Positions 45,664 to 56,507 of a DNA stretch of 64,000 bases are shown here, piece after piece. Each line of letters begins with the position of its first letter. The stretch's first letter is position 1. The translations under genes were made by a program, and so were the position numbers. This DNA is from QUBU01 sp014337915 (GTDB taxonomy: Bacteria > Pseudomonadota > Gammaproteobacteria > Steroidobacterales > GCA-2729495), in NCBI GenBank assembly GCA_030263395.1, contig SZOW01000005.1, positions 115,712 through 179,711 of the forward strand. Reading direction: 5' to 3'. The notes under the pieces were generated by a model, which searched no databases, was not told the origin of the DNA, and saw nothing but the letters and a program-made list of their open reading frames with translations.

Positions 45664-47214
45664 TCAGGCCACACCGGCGCGCGGGCGCGAGGGAAACTCG
45701 TCGACGCCGGCGCTGTCATCGTCATGGCTGTCATCGACGACAGGCTCGCGCTGCGCCCGGGCAGCGTCACAGCGCTCGGACTCGAGGCGTGCCAGGTAGG
45801 CCGGGGTGACATCACCGGTCACGTAGTGGCCGGAAAAGCACGAGGTGTCGAACTCGGCAATGTCGCCGTTGTCGTAGCGCACCGCGCGCACCAGGTCGTC
45901 GAGGTCCTGGTAGACGAGCCAGTCGGCACCGATGAAGCCTGCCACCTCGGCATCCGTGCGTCCGGAGGCCACCAGTTCGCCCGTCACCGGCATGTCGATG
46001 CCGTAGACATTGGGGAAGCGTACCGGTGGCGACGCCGAGGCGAAGTACACCCGCCGCGCACCGGCCTCGCGTGCCATCTCGATGATCTGCCGTGAGGTGG
46101 TGCCGCGCACAATGGAGTCGTCGACCAGCAGCACGTTCTTGTCGCGGAACTCCAGGTCGATAGCGTTGAGCTTGCGACGCACCGACTGCCGGCGCAGCGC
46201 CTGGCCGGGCATGATGAAGGTGCGGCCGATGTAGCGGTTCTTGATGAACCCCTCGCGATATTTCACGCCGAGGCGGTGGGCCACCTCGAGCGCGCTGGTA
46301 CGACTGGAATCCGGGATCGGAATGACCACGTCGATGTCATGTTGCGGACGCTCGCGCAGGATCTTCTCCGCCAGGCGCTCGCCCATGCGCAGCCGGGACT
46401 TGTACACCGAAATGCGGTCGATGATGGAATCGGGCCTGGCGAAGTACACGAACTCGAAGATGCAGGGTGTGTAGCTGCGGGGTCCGCCGCACTGCTGGCG
46501 GTGCAGCCTGCCGCTGGCCTCGATGTACACCGCCTCGCCAGGGGCGATGTCACCCACCAGGCGGAAATCCAGTGCATCCATGGCCACGCTCTCGGAGGCG
46601 ACCATGTACTCGGTCCCCTCCGCGCCCTCCCGCTGGCCCAGGCAGACCGGCCGGATGCCGTTCGGATCGCGGAAGGCGACGATGCCATGGCCGAGGATCA
46701 TGGCCACCACGGCATAGCCGCCACGGCAGCGCCGGTGGACACCGGCCACGGCTGCGAATACTCCCCGCGGCGTCAGTTCCGCACCGTCCTGCCGCTGCAG
46801 CTCGTCGGCAAACACGTTGAGCAGCGCCTCGGTATCCGAACCGGTGTTCAGGTGGCGCCGGTCGTGGTTTACCAGCAGCTCCTTGAGCTCGGTCGCGTTG
46901 GTGAGGTTGCCGTTGTGGGCCAGGCAGATGCCGTACGGTGAATTCACGTAGAACGGCTGGGCTTCCGAGGAACTGGAGCAGCCGGCGGTCGGGTAGCGCG
47001 TGTGGCCGATGCCCATGTTGCCTTTGAGGCGCAGCATGTGGCGCTCCTGGAACACGTCGCGGACCAGCCCAAGGGCCTTGCGGCTGTAGAGGGTGCCAGC
47101 GTGCTCGGTGCTGATGCCGGCCGCATCCTGCCCGCGGTGCTGGAGCACCGTCAGCGCGTCATACAGCGCCTGATTGACCGGCCGCTGCGCCACGATGCCG
47201 ACGATGCCACACAC
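45664..47214 (-). CDS. purF: Amidophosphoribosyltransferase
   Basis: First committed step of purine synthesis, converting PRPP and glutamine to phosphoribosylamine. The 516-aa protein starts MCGIVGIVAQ so that Cys2 becomes the N-terminal nucleophile, has a class II glutaminase domain with GIGHTRYPTAG and the PRPP motif VLLVDDSIVRGTTSRQI. No iron-sulfur cysteine ligands or propeptide, as in the enteric type. It is 12 bp downstream of cvpA. Confidence 0.96.
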   Translation of the reverse strand: MCGIVGIVAQRPVNQALYDALTVLQHRGQDAAGISTEHAGTLYSRKALGLVRDVFQERHMLRLKGNMGIGHTRYPTAGCSSSSEAQPFYVNSPYGICLAHNGNLTNATELKELLVNHDRRHLNTGSDTEALLNVFADELQRQDGAELTPRGVFAAVAGVHRRCRGGYAVVAMILGHGIVAFRDPNGIRPVCLGQREGAEGTEYMVASESVAMDALDFRLVGDIAPGEAVYIEASGRLHRQQCGGPRSYTPCIFEFVYFARPDSIIDRISVYKSRLRMGERLAEKILRERPQHDIDVVIPIPDSSRTSALEVAHRLGVKYREGFIKNRYIGRTFIMPGQALRRQSVRRKLNAIDLEFRDKNVLLVDDSIVRGTTSRQIIEMAREAGARRVYFASASPPVRFPNVYGIDMPVTGELVASGRTDAEVAGFIGADWLVYQDLDDLVRAVRYDNGDIAEFDTSCFSGHYVTGDVTPAYLARLESERCDAARAQREPVVDDSHDDDSAGVDEFPSRPRAGVA

Positions 47215-47226
47215 GCTGAATCGCTC

Positions 47227-47760
47227 CTAGGTGCCGATCCGGCCGGGAATCCGGCCCCCCGACAGCGGGGCCGCCAGCGAGCCGGGCTGGCCGATCTCGC
47301 GCTCCGCAGCCTCGCGCAGGGCGTCGGCCACCGGAGTCGCATACGGTACCAGTTTCGACCTGCGCCACCAAGATTCATCGTCGAGGCCAGCCACGCGCAG
47401 CAGCACCAGCAGGACCGCCGCCAGCAACACGCCGCGGGCAATGCCGAAGGCCATACCGGCCGTGCGATCGGCGCCGCCCAGCCGCCCACCGCGGATCGCC
47501 ATGGAGACGAGCCAGGTGAGGATACCGCCCAGCAGCAGCACGCCAATCAGCACCGCCAGCCGCGCAGCCCAGAGGTCCAGCACCGGGCTCTCGATCCAGC
47601 GGGCCATGTAGGGCACCAGCCAGCCCGAGTAGCGTCCCGCGGCCCACAGGGCTGCGACCCAGACCGCCAGCGACATCGCTTCGCGAAACAGGCCGCGAAA
47701 CAGCCCGACCGCGGCCGAGCCGGCGACGACGATGATCAGCGCATAGTCCAGGTACGTCAC
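47227..47760 (-). CDS. cvpA: CvpA family membrane protein
   Basis: A 177-aa inner-membrane protein with four hydrophobic segments (about 5-25, 28-48, 65-88 and 105-125) and the family start TYLDYALIIVVAGSAAVGLFRGLFREAMSLAVWV. It was first tied to colicin V production and is now linked to envelope stress and bile tolerance in some species; the mechanism is unknown. The neighbours cvpA-purF are conserved across gammaproteobacteria. Confidence 0.9.
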   Translation of the reverse strand: MTYLDYALIIVVAGSAAVGLFRGLFREAMSLAVWVAALWAAGRYSGWLVPYMARWIESPVLDLWAARLAVLIGVLLLGGILTWLVSMAIRGGRLGGADRTAGMAFGIARGVLLAAVLLVLLRVAGLDDESWWRRSKLVPYATPVADALREAAEREIGQPGSLAAPLSGGRIPGRIGT

Positions 47761-47774
47761 ACGTCGGCCTTCCC

Positions 47775-48437
47775 TTACTGCGACACGACCGTCCCGGGGT
47801 GGCCCGCTGCAGCGAGGCGCCTGGCGAGCGAGGCGGCCGCCTCGCGGCTGCCGGCCGGTCCCACCCGGACCCGGTACAGCTTGCGGCCGCCACTGGTCGC
47901 GGGACTGATGGTCGGGGAGAAGCCGCGACCCTTGAGCGTCGCGGCCAGTTTCTCGGCATTGTCCTTCTGACTGAAGGTCCCGACCTGCACCAGCCAGGCG
48001 CCACCGCCCGCAGGAGCCCGGGCGGCTGGTGTCGGCGCAGGTGGCGGCGCATCGCTGGCCGCGGGCCTGGCAGCTGCGGGCGGCTTCACAGGTGCAGGCG
48101 CCGGCTGCTGCACGACCGCTGCTTCGTCCGGCACCTCGGGAGCTGCGGCAGCCTCAACCTCCGCTCCGGGCGTCGCGGCAGCCGGCGCAACCGTAGCCGG
48201 AGCAACGTCTGCTGCAGCGATCGGGGCGACATCCGGTGGCGGTGTAGCCGCAGCAGTGGCCGCCGGTGCGCGCAGGTCGATCGTGCGTGTGTGCAGCTCG
48301 TCACTGCGCTGGCCGGGAATGGCGTCGGCATCCAGGTCGCCCTGCTGGCCGCCATCGAGTACCAGTGGGCCAATGATCACGAGGGCAATCACCAGGACGG
48401 CCGCGCCGATCATCCGCTCCTGCAGTTTTCGCTCCAT
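47775..48437 (-). CDS. dedD: SPOR-domain cell division protein (DedD-like)
   Basis: A 220-aa bitopic protein with an N-terminal membrane helix (about 10-27, MIGAAVLVIALVIIGPLVL), a long Ala/Pro-rich periplasmic linker and a C-terminal SPOR domain (WLVQVGTFSQKDNAEKLAATLKGRGF..YRVRVGP) that binds denuded septal peptidoglycan. The position between folC and cvpA matches dedD elsewhere. Confidence 0.9.
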   Translation of the reverse strand: MERKLQERMIGAAVLVIALVIIGPLVLDGGQQGDLDADAIPGQRSDELHTRTIDLRAPAATAAATPPPDVAPIAAADVAPATVAPAAATPGAEVEAAAAPEVPDEAAVVQQPAPAPVKPPAAARPAASDAPPPAPTPAARAPAGGGAWLVQVGTFSQKDNAEKLAATLKGRGFSPTISPATSGGRKLYRVRVGPAGSREAAASLARRLAAAGHPGTVVSQ

Positions 48438-48461
48438 GAAAACCCGCCCCCAAGCCGGCCG

Positions 48462-49733
48462 TCAGTATATGCCAAGCCACTGCAGCGCGGGCCCGACCAC
48501 GCGAAAGGAACCGCAGACCACGATGCGGCCACCCGCTGGTGCCAGCGCACGTGCCTGTTCCAGCGCATCCGTGACCGTGCCTGCGGCCACGACTTCGGCA
48601 CAACCCAGGTCGCGCAGGCGCGCGGCAATGCTGGCGCCTGCCCGGGCACGCGGATCGTCGACGCTGCAGGTCACCCAGCGGCTGGTGATTGCCCCCAGCG
48701 ATGCGACGAATGCCTCGAGGCTCTTGTCACCGAGCAGGCCGATCACCACCGTGGTATGTGCCGTTGGTGGCAGTGTCTCCAGCTGCGCGCGCAGGGTGGC
48801 CACCGCCTGCGGATTGTGCGCCACGTCCAGCACCCACTCCTGCTCGCGGCGCAGCCGCTGGAAGCGCCCTGGCGGGCGGGCGGTCGCGATGATGGCGTTG
48901 ACGGCCGCGGCCCCGTCGATGAGCCTGGCATCATGCTGCTCGAGGGCAGCCAGCACCAGGCTGATGTTGCGCAGCTGGGCAACCGTACCGCCAGGCGGGT
49001 AGTGCAGGCCGTCCAGCGCCAGGCGTTCGCCCTTCCAGGACCAGTGGGGCCGCGTGGCCGTCGTACTGAAGCCGGCACCGGGACTGCGCAGCTGCAGTCC
49101 GAGCCGGGTGGCTGCCTCGCGGATGGCGGCCGGCACCGGCTGGTCGCCATAGAATGCGGCGCGGCCCCGGCGCAGGATGCCGGCCTTCTCGGCCGCGATC
49201 TTCTCCACCGTGTCGCCGAGGTACTCCTGGTGATCGAGGTCGACAGTCGTGATCAGGGCGAAATCGGCGTCGATGACGTTCACGGCGTCCAGGCGCCCGC
49301 CCATGCCCACCTCGAGGATCCAGCAGTCGCAGGCGGCATCAGCGAACACCAGCAGCGCGGCCAGCGTGCCGAACTCGAAGAACGTGAGCGGCACCGCACC
49401 CCGCACCGTCTCGATGCGCTCGAATGCGGCCAGCAGCGCAGCATCGGTCGCGTCGACTCCATCCACCCGGATGCGCTCGTTGTAGGCGACGAGATGCGGC
49501 GAGCTGTAGGCACCGGGCCGGCGGCCAGCGGCGCGCAGGAAGGCTTCCAGCAGCGCCACCGTCGAGCCCTTGCCGTTGGTACCGGCCACCGTGAAGACGG
49601 GTCCGGCCGGGCGCGGGATCCCGAGGCGTCCGTGGACCGTGCGTACCCGGCCGAGGTCGAGGTCTATCCACCGCGGATGGAGCGACTCCTGCCAGCGGAG
49701 CCACTCCTGCAGGGAACGCCGCCCGGAAGCCAC
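48462..49733 (-). CDS. folC: Bifunctional dihydrofolate / folylpolyglutamate synthase
   Basis: A 423-aa Mur-ligase family enzyme that adds glutamate to dihydropteroate and extends folate polyglutamates. ATP P-loop VAGTNGKGSTVALLEAFL near residue 48, the carbamylated-Lys region WILEVGMGGRLDAVNVIDAD and DLDHQEYLGDTVEKIAAEKAGI, with the C-terminal domain ending in GRIVVCGSF. It lies 4 bp downstream of accD. Confidence 0.94.
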   Translation of the reverse strand: MASGRRSLQEWLRWQESLHPRWIDLDLGRVRTVHGRLGIPRPAGPVFTVAGTNGKGSTVALLEAFLRAAGRRPGAYSSPHLVAYNERIRVDGVDATDAALLAAFERIETVRGAVPLTFFEFGTLAALLVFADAACDCWILEVGMGGRLDAVNVIDADFALITTVDLDHQEYLGDTVEKIAAEKAGILRRGRAAFYGDQPVPAAIREAATRLGLQLRSPGAGFSTTATRPHWSWKGERLALDGLHYPPGGTVAQLRNISLVLAALEQHDARLIDGAAAVNAIIATARPPGRFQRLRREQEWVLDVAHNPQAVATLRAQLETLPPTAHTTVVIGLLGDKSLEAFVASLGAITSRWVTCSVDDPRARAGASIAARLRDLGCAEVVAAGTVTDALEQARALAPAGGRIVVCGSFRVVGPALQWLGIY

Positions 49734-49737
49734 GCGC

Positions 49738-50601
49738 TCAGCCCTCGGGGGGCGGGCGCTTCATCAGCTTGGCCAGCAACGCGGCGATCTCGTCGCGCAT
49801 CCGCCGGCGGTCGACGATCATGTCGACGGCGCCGTGCTCCAGCAGGAACTCGCTGCGCTGGAAACCCTCGGGCAGCGTCTCGCGTACCGTCTGCTGGATG
49901 ACGCGCGGACCGGCAAAGCCGATCAGCGCCTTCGGCTCGGCGATGTTGATGTCCCCAAGCATGCCGAGGCTGGCCGACACACCACCGGTGGTGGGGTCGG
50001 TCAGCACGGAAATGAACGGAATGCGCGCCGCCGACAGCGCTGCCAGCGCAGCGCTGGTCTTGGCCATCTGCATGAGCGAGAACAGCGCTTCCTGCATGCG
50101 CGCCCCGCCGCTCGCGGAAAAGTTGATGAACGGCATCTTGTTGTCGCGGCTGTAGGTAGCGGCGCGGGCGAACTTCTCGCCAACTACCGAACCCATGGAA
50201 CCGCCCATGAAGCGGAATTCGAAGGCGCTGGCCACTACCGGCTGGCCCTTGAGCAGGCCAGTCATCGCCACCAGGGCATCGTTCTCCCCGGTCTCCTTCT
50301 GCGCCTGGCTCAGGCGGTCGCGATAGCGCTTGCTGTCGCGGAACTTCAGTGGATCCTGCGGCAGCAGCCGCTCGGCGATCTCCCGTCCGGAATCGGCATC
50401 GAGGAACACCTCCAGGCGGCTGCGCGCGGACAGCCGCATGTGGTGGTCGCACTTCGGGCAGACATAGAGGTTGCGCTCGAGTTCGGCCCGGTAGAGCTGG
50501 GCGCCGCACTCCGGGCACTTGATCCAGATGCCCTCGGGGACGGAACGCGTCTTGCGTTCCGTCTTGATCCGCGACGGCATCAGCTTTTCGAACCAGGTCA
50601 T
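49738..50601 (-). CDS. accD: Acetyl-CoA carboxylase carboxyltransferase subunit beta
   Basis: A 287-aa subunit that transfers the carboxyl from biotin to acetyl-CoA. The N-terminal four-cysteine zinc ribbon (CPECGAQLYRAELERNLYVCPKCDHH) and the crotonase core with ASAFEFRFMGGSMGSVVGEKF and FSASGGARMQEALFSLMQMAKT are intact. Its partner subunit AccA is not in the window. It is 27 bp downstream of truA. Confidence 0.96.
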   Translation of the reverse strand: MTWFEKLMPSRIKTERKTRSVPEGIWIKCPECGAQLYRAELERNLYVCPKCDHHMRLSARSRLEVFLDADSGREIAERLLPQDPLKFRDSKRYRDRLSQAQKETGENDALVAMTGLLKGQPVVASAFEFRFMGGSMGSVVGEKFARAATYSRDNKMPFINFSASGGARMQEALFSLMQMAKTSAALAALSAARIPFISVLTDPTTGGVSASLGMLGDINIAEPKALIGFAGPRVIQQTVRETLPEGFQRSEFLLEHGAVDMIVDRRRMRDEIAALLAKLMKRPPPEG

Positions 50602-50628
50602 GTGGCCTGCATGATAATCAACTGGCGC

Positions 50629-51414
50629 TCACAGATCACCGGCCCGGAAGCTGGCCGGTCGCGGTATTTCCAGGTGGTCCGGGTAGTGAACCTCGCTGAG
50701 GTACAGTCCCCTGGCGGCAGCCGTCATGCCGGCGGCACGGCGATCCTGTCCGGCCAGCACTCCGGCGAGCCATTCCGGTGCTTCGGCGCCACGCCCGATG
50801 CGCAGCAGGGAGCCGACGATGTTGCGCACCATGTGGTGCAGGAACGCATTGGCGCGACACTCCACCACGACCAGCGGCCCGTCGCGCCTGACTTCGAGCT
50901 TCTGCAGGTCGCGCATCGGCGAACGGGCCTGGCAGCCGGCGGCGCGAAAGGCACTGAAGTCATGCTCGCCGAGCAGCGCCGGGGTTGCCGCCTGCATCGC
51001 CGCCACGTCCAGCGCGCTGCGCACCCAGAGCACGCGGTCCCGGCGCAGCGCCGGGCGCGCCGGGCGGTCGAGGATCAGGTAGTGGTAGGTGCGGGCGCGG
51101 GCCGAATAACGTGCATCGAACGTGCCGTCCACCTGGCGCACCCAGCAGATGGCGATCTCCGGTGGCAACAGGCTGTTGGCTCCCAGCAGCCAGGCACGGT
51201 CCTCGCGCAGCACCCCGGTGTCGAAATGGGCCACCTGGCCCAGGGCATGAACACCCGCATCGGTGCGCCCGGCGGCTGCCACGGCCACCGGCGCATCGGC
51301 GACACGGCTCAGGGCCGCCTCCACCTCCGCCTGGATGGAGCGCGCGTGCTGTTGGTACTGCCAGCCGCAGAACGGCGTGCCGTCGTACTCGAGGCCAATC
51401 GCCAGGCGGGGCAT
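50629..51414 (-). CDS. truA: tRNA pseudouridine synthase A (positions 38-40)
   Basis: A 261-aa enzyme that isomerises uridines in the anticodon stem-loop. The catalytic Asp lies in AAGRTDAGVHALGQVAHF near residue 52; other TruA features are LEYDGTPFCGWQYQ at the start and FLHHMVRNIVGSLLRIG. It lies between fimV and accD, as in Pseudomonas and relatives. Confidence 0.95.
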   Translation of the reverse strand: MPRLAIGLEYDGTPFCGWQYQQHARSIQAEVEAALSRVADAPVAVAAAGRTDAGVHALGQVAHFDTGVLREDRAWLLGANSLLPPEIAICWVRQVDGTFDARYSARARTYHYLILDRPARPALRRDRVLWVRSALDVAAMQAATPALLGEHDFSAFRAAGCQARSPMRDLQKLEVRRDGPLVVVECRANAFLHHMVRNIVGSLLRIGRGAEAPEWLAGVLAGQDRRAAGMTAAARGLYLSEVHYPDHLEIPRPASFRAGDL

Positions 51415-51462
51415 GAAAGCTCGGAGCCGGTTCCCGCCGGCGGCGGGCCAGCCAGGGCCCGC

Positions 51463-54180
51463 CTACTGGTTGTCGAGGCTGTCGAGCAGCTGCCGGGCTT
51501 CCTGCCGCTGCCCCTGGTCGCCCTCCTCGAGCACCTCGTTGAGGATGCTGCGGGCGCCATCCGGATCGCCCATGTCCATGTAGGCCCGCGCGAGGTCGAG
51601 CTTGGTGCCCACCTCGGTCATGGTCTGGTCCTCGGGGCGCCGTGCGCTGCTGATGGCCTTGATACCCGTGGAGGTCAGGTCGGCACCGGCTTCGACGCCA
51701 CCGAGGTCGATGTCGATGTCCAGAGATTCCAGCTCGTCGCTGGTGGCGCTCAGGCGCTGCGTCGCCATGGTGTCGCCGCTGCTGATGCCGGGTTGCTCGG
51801 CCGTGTCGTCGGCCAGCGCGGCCTGTGGCCGGCCTGTCATCTCGGCGGTGCTCTCCTCGCCATCGCTGCCACTGGCGCCGCCGCTGAGGTCGAAATCCAG
51901 GCCGGAGTCGCCACCCGAGGGCAGGGTTTCCTGCAGACCGGTGGCCATATCCCGGGCCGCTTCGTCGAGCCCGGTCAGGTCGAGGCCGAGGTCCTCGAGA
52001 TCGATCTCCGCGGTCTGGTCATGGGGCTCGTCGCCAGACGACAGACCCTGCAGCCGCGCCGTGCCGCCGATGCCGGGGGCCTCGATGGTCGGTGTCTCCA
52101 TAGTGCGGCCCGCGGCCCGGGTCTGGATGGTTGGCGTCTCCATGGTCGACGACAGCTCCGGGCTCTCGATGGTCGGGGTCTCCATGGTGGGAGCCCCATC
52201 GGGACCCGGAACCTCGACGGTCGGGATCTCCTGGGTCTGGGCCGAGCCCCGGGTGCGCGATAGCCTGGTCGGCGCGTTCGGATCGGCATCTGTCTCCATG
52301 CCGCTGAGGTCGAAGTCCAGCCCGGCGTCGGCAGCGCCGAGTTCCATGTCCACGGTGCCGCTGCCTTCACCGCTGAAAGCCAGATCCATCTCCTCGGCGC
52401 CCGGTGCTGCGGCGGCAGCGAACAGCGCTTCGCCCGGGCACAGCTGCTTGCCCATGATGCAGACGCGCTTCCAGTCGGGATCGTCCTCGGTGCCGATGCG
52501 CTCACGCAGCGTCCGGGCCTCCTTCAGGAAGCCCTCGCGGTTCTCCCAGCCGAAATAGACGTCGAGCAGCTTGAGCGGCAGGTCCCGCCGCGACGGTTCA
52601 CGGGCGATCGCCGCGGTGAGGATGTCGGCCGCCTGGTCGTAAAGGCCATAGGCGACATGGAACTCCGCCTCGGCCAGGGCATCCGACTGGTCGAGATTGA
52701 CCGGCCCCTCGGTGCTGATGGTCTTTTCGAGCAGCGTCTCCTCGTCGCCCCTTGCGGTTGCGCGACGCTCGAAGCCGCCCGTGGCCTGGGGCCGCTCCTC
52801 GATGACGATCATGTCTTCGCTGCGTGCCTGGGTCGCCTCGGCGGCATCCTGGCTGCGGCCACGGCCCGTGGTCGGCTGCCAGCGAGCCGGCTCTTCTCGA
52901 GTGGAGCGGCGGCGGGCGAGCAGCAGCCCACCGACCAGAACCACAGCGGCCGCAATCCACAGCCAGATGGAGGTGAACAACTGGCCAATGGTGCCGATGA
53001 GCCCGGGACTCTCGGCCGGCGGGTTGGTGGCGGGAGCCGCCGGTCGGGCACGCACCGGCTGCGCCGGCTCGACGGCCTCCGCGGTGCCAGCAGGGGCTGC
53101 CGGCGCCTCGGCCTCGACTTCAGGCTCCGCTGCGGGGGCCTCTGGTGCAGGCGCGGCTTCGGCCTGCGTGGCCGGGGCCGGTGGTTCCTGCTCCACGGCA
53201 ACCTCGCCGGCCTGCTTCTCGAGGTCGGCGACGCGCTTGCGCAAGGCCTGGAGTTCCGCGTCCTTCACCGCCAGCAGGCGGCGGCTTTCTTCCGCATCGG
53301 CAGCCTGCTTCGCGGCTGCCGTGCCAGTCGTCGCGGCGGTGGACGGCGTCGCCGCTTCCGCCGGTGGGGGTACGAGTTCCAGGCGTGCCGGCGCCGCCGC
53401 GGGAGCGGTTGCCTGCCACTCGCTGGTCTGGCGGCGCACCTCGGCATCGGCTTCGGCCTGGCCAATGGCAGAGATGGTCGCCTGGTCCGGCAGGCGCAGC
53501 ACGGCCCCGGCGTTCAGCCGGTTGATGTTGCCGGCGAAAGCCTCGGGATTGGCCCGGTAGATGGCCATCATCACCTGGTTGATGTCCGCCCCGCCCTGCG
53601 GGCCGTAGCGGTTGGCGATGCCCCAGAGCGTCTCGTTGCGCGCCACGACGTGGGTCGAGCCGTCGACAGCACCCGACACGGCCGGGCGGGAGGTTGCGGG
53701 GACCTCGCCGGCCGTGGCTGCTGTTGCAGCCGGGGCCTGCGCGGCGGCCGCGGGCGCCTGGACCGGCTGGCGCACCGCGCCACCGGTGAAGGCCGGAGGA
53801 TCGAGCAGCACCGTGTATTCACGCAGCAGCCGGCCCTGCGGCCATTGCACCTCGAGCAGCAACGTCAGGAACGGCTCGGTTACCGGCTGCGAGGAGGTGA
53901 TGCGGATCACGCCACCCCGGGCGTTGGGCGTGACTGCAAAGGAAAGGTTGCCGAGGAAGGCGGGCCGCTGGAGCCCGTACTGCGCAAAAGTGTCTGGCGA
54001 GGCGAGGCTGACGCTGAGGCCGGCCATTTCGCCCGTCGCCTCGGCGAATACCGGAATCTCGGCCGCCAGCGGCTGGTTCAGGTACGACCTGGATTCGATC
54101 TCGCCGAGTCCCAGGGCGGCCGCACACAATGGCAGCAGCCCGACCAGCGCCACACCTGCGGATGCGGGAATACGTGACAT
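51463..54180 (-). CDS. fimV: FimV/HubP polar landmark protein
   Basis: A 905-aa inner-membrane protein needed for type IV pilus assembly and polar organisation in relatives. A signal peptide (1-22) precedes the FimV N-terminal domain (LGLGEIESRSYLNQPLAAEIPV), a LysM peptidoglycan-binding domain (177-232; THVVARNETLWGIANRYG), a coiled coil (about 295-328), a membrane helix (405-424) and a long acidic cytoplasmic part ending in the FimV C-terminal TPR motif (GTKLDLARAYMDMGDPDGARSILNEVLEEG). Residues about 648-700 carry four threonine-rich repeats of the form TMETPTIE. The asd-fimV-truA order is conserved. Confidence 0.92.
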   Translation of the reverse strand: MSRIPASAGVALVGLLPLCAAALGLGEIESRSYLNQPLAAEIPVFAEATGEMAGLSVSLASPDTFAQYGLQRPAFLGNLSFAVTPNARGGVIRITSSQPVTEPFLTLLLEVQWPQGRLLREYTVLLDPPAFTGGAVRQPVQAPAAAAQAPAATAATAGEVPATSRPAVSGAVDGSTHVVARNETLWGIANRYGPQGGADINQVMMAIYRANPEAFAGNINRLNAGAVLRLPDQATISAIGQAEADAEVRRQTSEWQATAPAAAPARLELVPPPAEAATPSTAATTGTAAAKQAADAEESRRLLAVKDAELQALRKRVADLEKQAGEVAVEQEPPAPATQAEAAPAPEAPAAEPEVEAEAPAAPAGTAEAVEPAQPVRARPAAPATNPPAESPGLIGTIGQLFTSIWLWIAAAVVLVGGLLLARRRSTREEPARWQPTTGRGRSQDAAEATQARSEDMIVIEERPQATGGFERRATARGDEETLLEKTISTEGPVNLDQSDALAEAEFHVAYGLYDQAADILTAAIAREPSRRDLPLKLLDVYFGWENREGFLKEARTLRERIGTEDDPDWKRVCIMGKQLCPGEALFAAAAAPGAEEMDLAFSGEGSGTVDMELGAADAGLDFDLSGMETDADPNAPTRLSRTRGSAQTQEIPTVEVPGPDGAPTMETPTIESPELSSTMETPTIQTRAAGRTMETPTIEAPGIGGTARLQGLSSGDEPHDQTAEIDLEDLGLDLTGLDEAARDMATGLQETLPSGGDSGLDFDLSGGASGSDGEESTAEMTGRPQAALADDTAEQPGISSGDTMATQRLSATSDELESLDIDIDLGGVEAGADLTSTGIKAISSARRPEDQTMTEVGTKLDLARAYMDMGDPDGARSILNEVLEEGDQGQRQEARQLLDSLDNQ
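52080..52235 (-). repeat. Threonine-rich repeats within fimV
   Basis: Four consecutive degenerate repeats encode TQEIPTVEVPG, PTMETPTIESPE, STMETPTIQTRA and RTMETPTIEAPG. Each contains a TPT or IPT core with a preceding acidic residue. The corresponding DNA repeats share the GTCGGGGTCTCCATGGT-like core on the plus strand. Confidence 0.75.
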
Positions 54181-54283
54181 TAGCGGACCCCGAAATTAGC
54201 TTCGCTACCGCAACGGCTTGCCGCTCGGAACCGAAGGCGCAACAAACGCTCGCAAACCCCTGAAATGCCGGGGCCACTATAGC

Positions 54284-55306
<1,023 letters not shown>

Positions 55307-55382
55307 CGACTCACTCCCGACTCATCCCGGCCGCCGTGGCCGAGCGCGCAGGATAGGCAAACACCGCCTGATTACAAGTGCC

Positions 55383-56486
55383 TCAGGGCCTGGTCCGGGC
55401 CGCGATCGGCGGCACCTCCGAGCGCACGTCGGCATTCTGCCCGCGGTGGCGCAGGTAATGGTCCATCAGCACCAGCGCCAGCATGGCCTCGGCGATCGGG
55501 GCCGCCCGCAGGCCGACGCAGGGATCGTGCCTCCCCGTGGTGACGACTTCCGTGGCGGCGCCACCGCGGTCCACGGTCTCTCCGGGCAGCCGGATGCTGG
55601 AGGTCGGCTTGAGGGCGATGCTCACCACGATGTCCTGCCCCGAGGAGATGCCGCCCAGGGTGCCGCCCGCGGAATTCTTGAGGAAGCCCGCGGGCCGGAT
55701 CTCGTCGCGGTGCTGCGAGCCCTGCTGCTCCACCACGGCAAAGCCATCGCCGAGTTCCACGCCCTTCACCGCATTGATGCCCATCATGGCGTGGGCGATG
55801 GCGGCATCGAGCTTGTCGAACACCGGCTCGCCCAGGCCGGCGGGTACGCCGGTGGCGATCACGTTGATGCGCGCGCCGATGGAGTCGCCCTGCACGCGCA
55901 GCGCATCCATGTAGGCCTCGAGCTCGGGCACGCGACCCGGCTCGGCACAGAAGAACGGGTTGTCGTCGATCGCGGCCGGGTCGGTGTAGCCGAGGCGGAT
56001 CGGGCCGAGCTGGGCCAGCCAGGCACGGATCTCCACGCCGAGGCGCTCGCGCAGGTACTTGCGGGCGATGGCGCCGGCGGCCACGCGCATGACTGTCTCG
56101 CGGGCGGAGGAACGGCCGCCGCCACGATAGTCACGGATGCCGTACTTCTGCTCGTAGCTGTAGTCCGCATGGCCGGGGCGGAACATGTCCTTGATCTTGC
56201 TGTAGTCCTTCGATCGCTGGTCGACGTTCTCGACCAGCAGGCCAATGGGCGTGCCGGTGGTGACGCCCTCGAACACGCCCGAGAGGATGCGCACGCGGTC
56301 CGGCTCTTTGCGTTGCGTGGTGAAGCGCGAGCGGCCGGGGCGGCGCCGCTCCAGGTCCTGCTGGATGTCCTCCTCGGTGAGCACCAGGCCAGGCGGGCAA
56401 CCGTCGACGATGCAGCCGAGCGCGGGCCCATGGCTTTCGCCGAAGGTGGTGACGCTGAACGCCCTGCCGATGCTGTTGCCTGACAT
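55383..56486 (-). CDS. aroC: Chorismate synthase
   Basis: A 367-aa FMN-dependent enzyme that makes chorismate from EPSP. Family signatures: GESHGPALGCIVDGCPPGL near the N terminus, DYRGGGRSSARETVMRVAAGAIA and the C-terminal GRHDPCVGLRAAPIAEAMLALVL. It is 21 bp downstream of prmB and likely cotranscribed with it. Confidence 0.96.
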   Translation of the reverse strand: MSGNSIGRAFSVTTFGESHGPALGCIVDGCPPGLVLTEEDIQQDLERRRPGRSRFTTQRKEPDRVRILSGVFEGVTTGTPIGLLVENVDQRSKDYSKIKDMFRPGHADYSYEQKYGIRDYRGGGRSSARETVMRVAAGAIARKYLRERLGVEIRAWLAQLGPIRLGYTDPAAIDDNPFFCAEPGRVPELEAYMDALRVQGDSIGARINVIATGVPAGLGEPVFDKLDAAIAHAMMGINAVKGVELGDGFAVVEQQGSQHRDEIRPAGFLKNSAGGTLGGISSGQDIVVSIALKPTSSIRLPGETVDRGGAATEVVTTGRHDPCVGLRAAPIAEAMLALVLMDHYLRHRGQNADVRSEVPPIAARTRP

Positions 56487-56507
56487 GCTGCCGATCCCGA
56501 TGAAACG

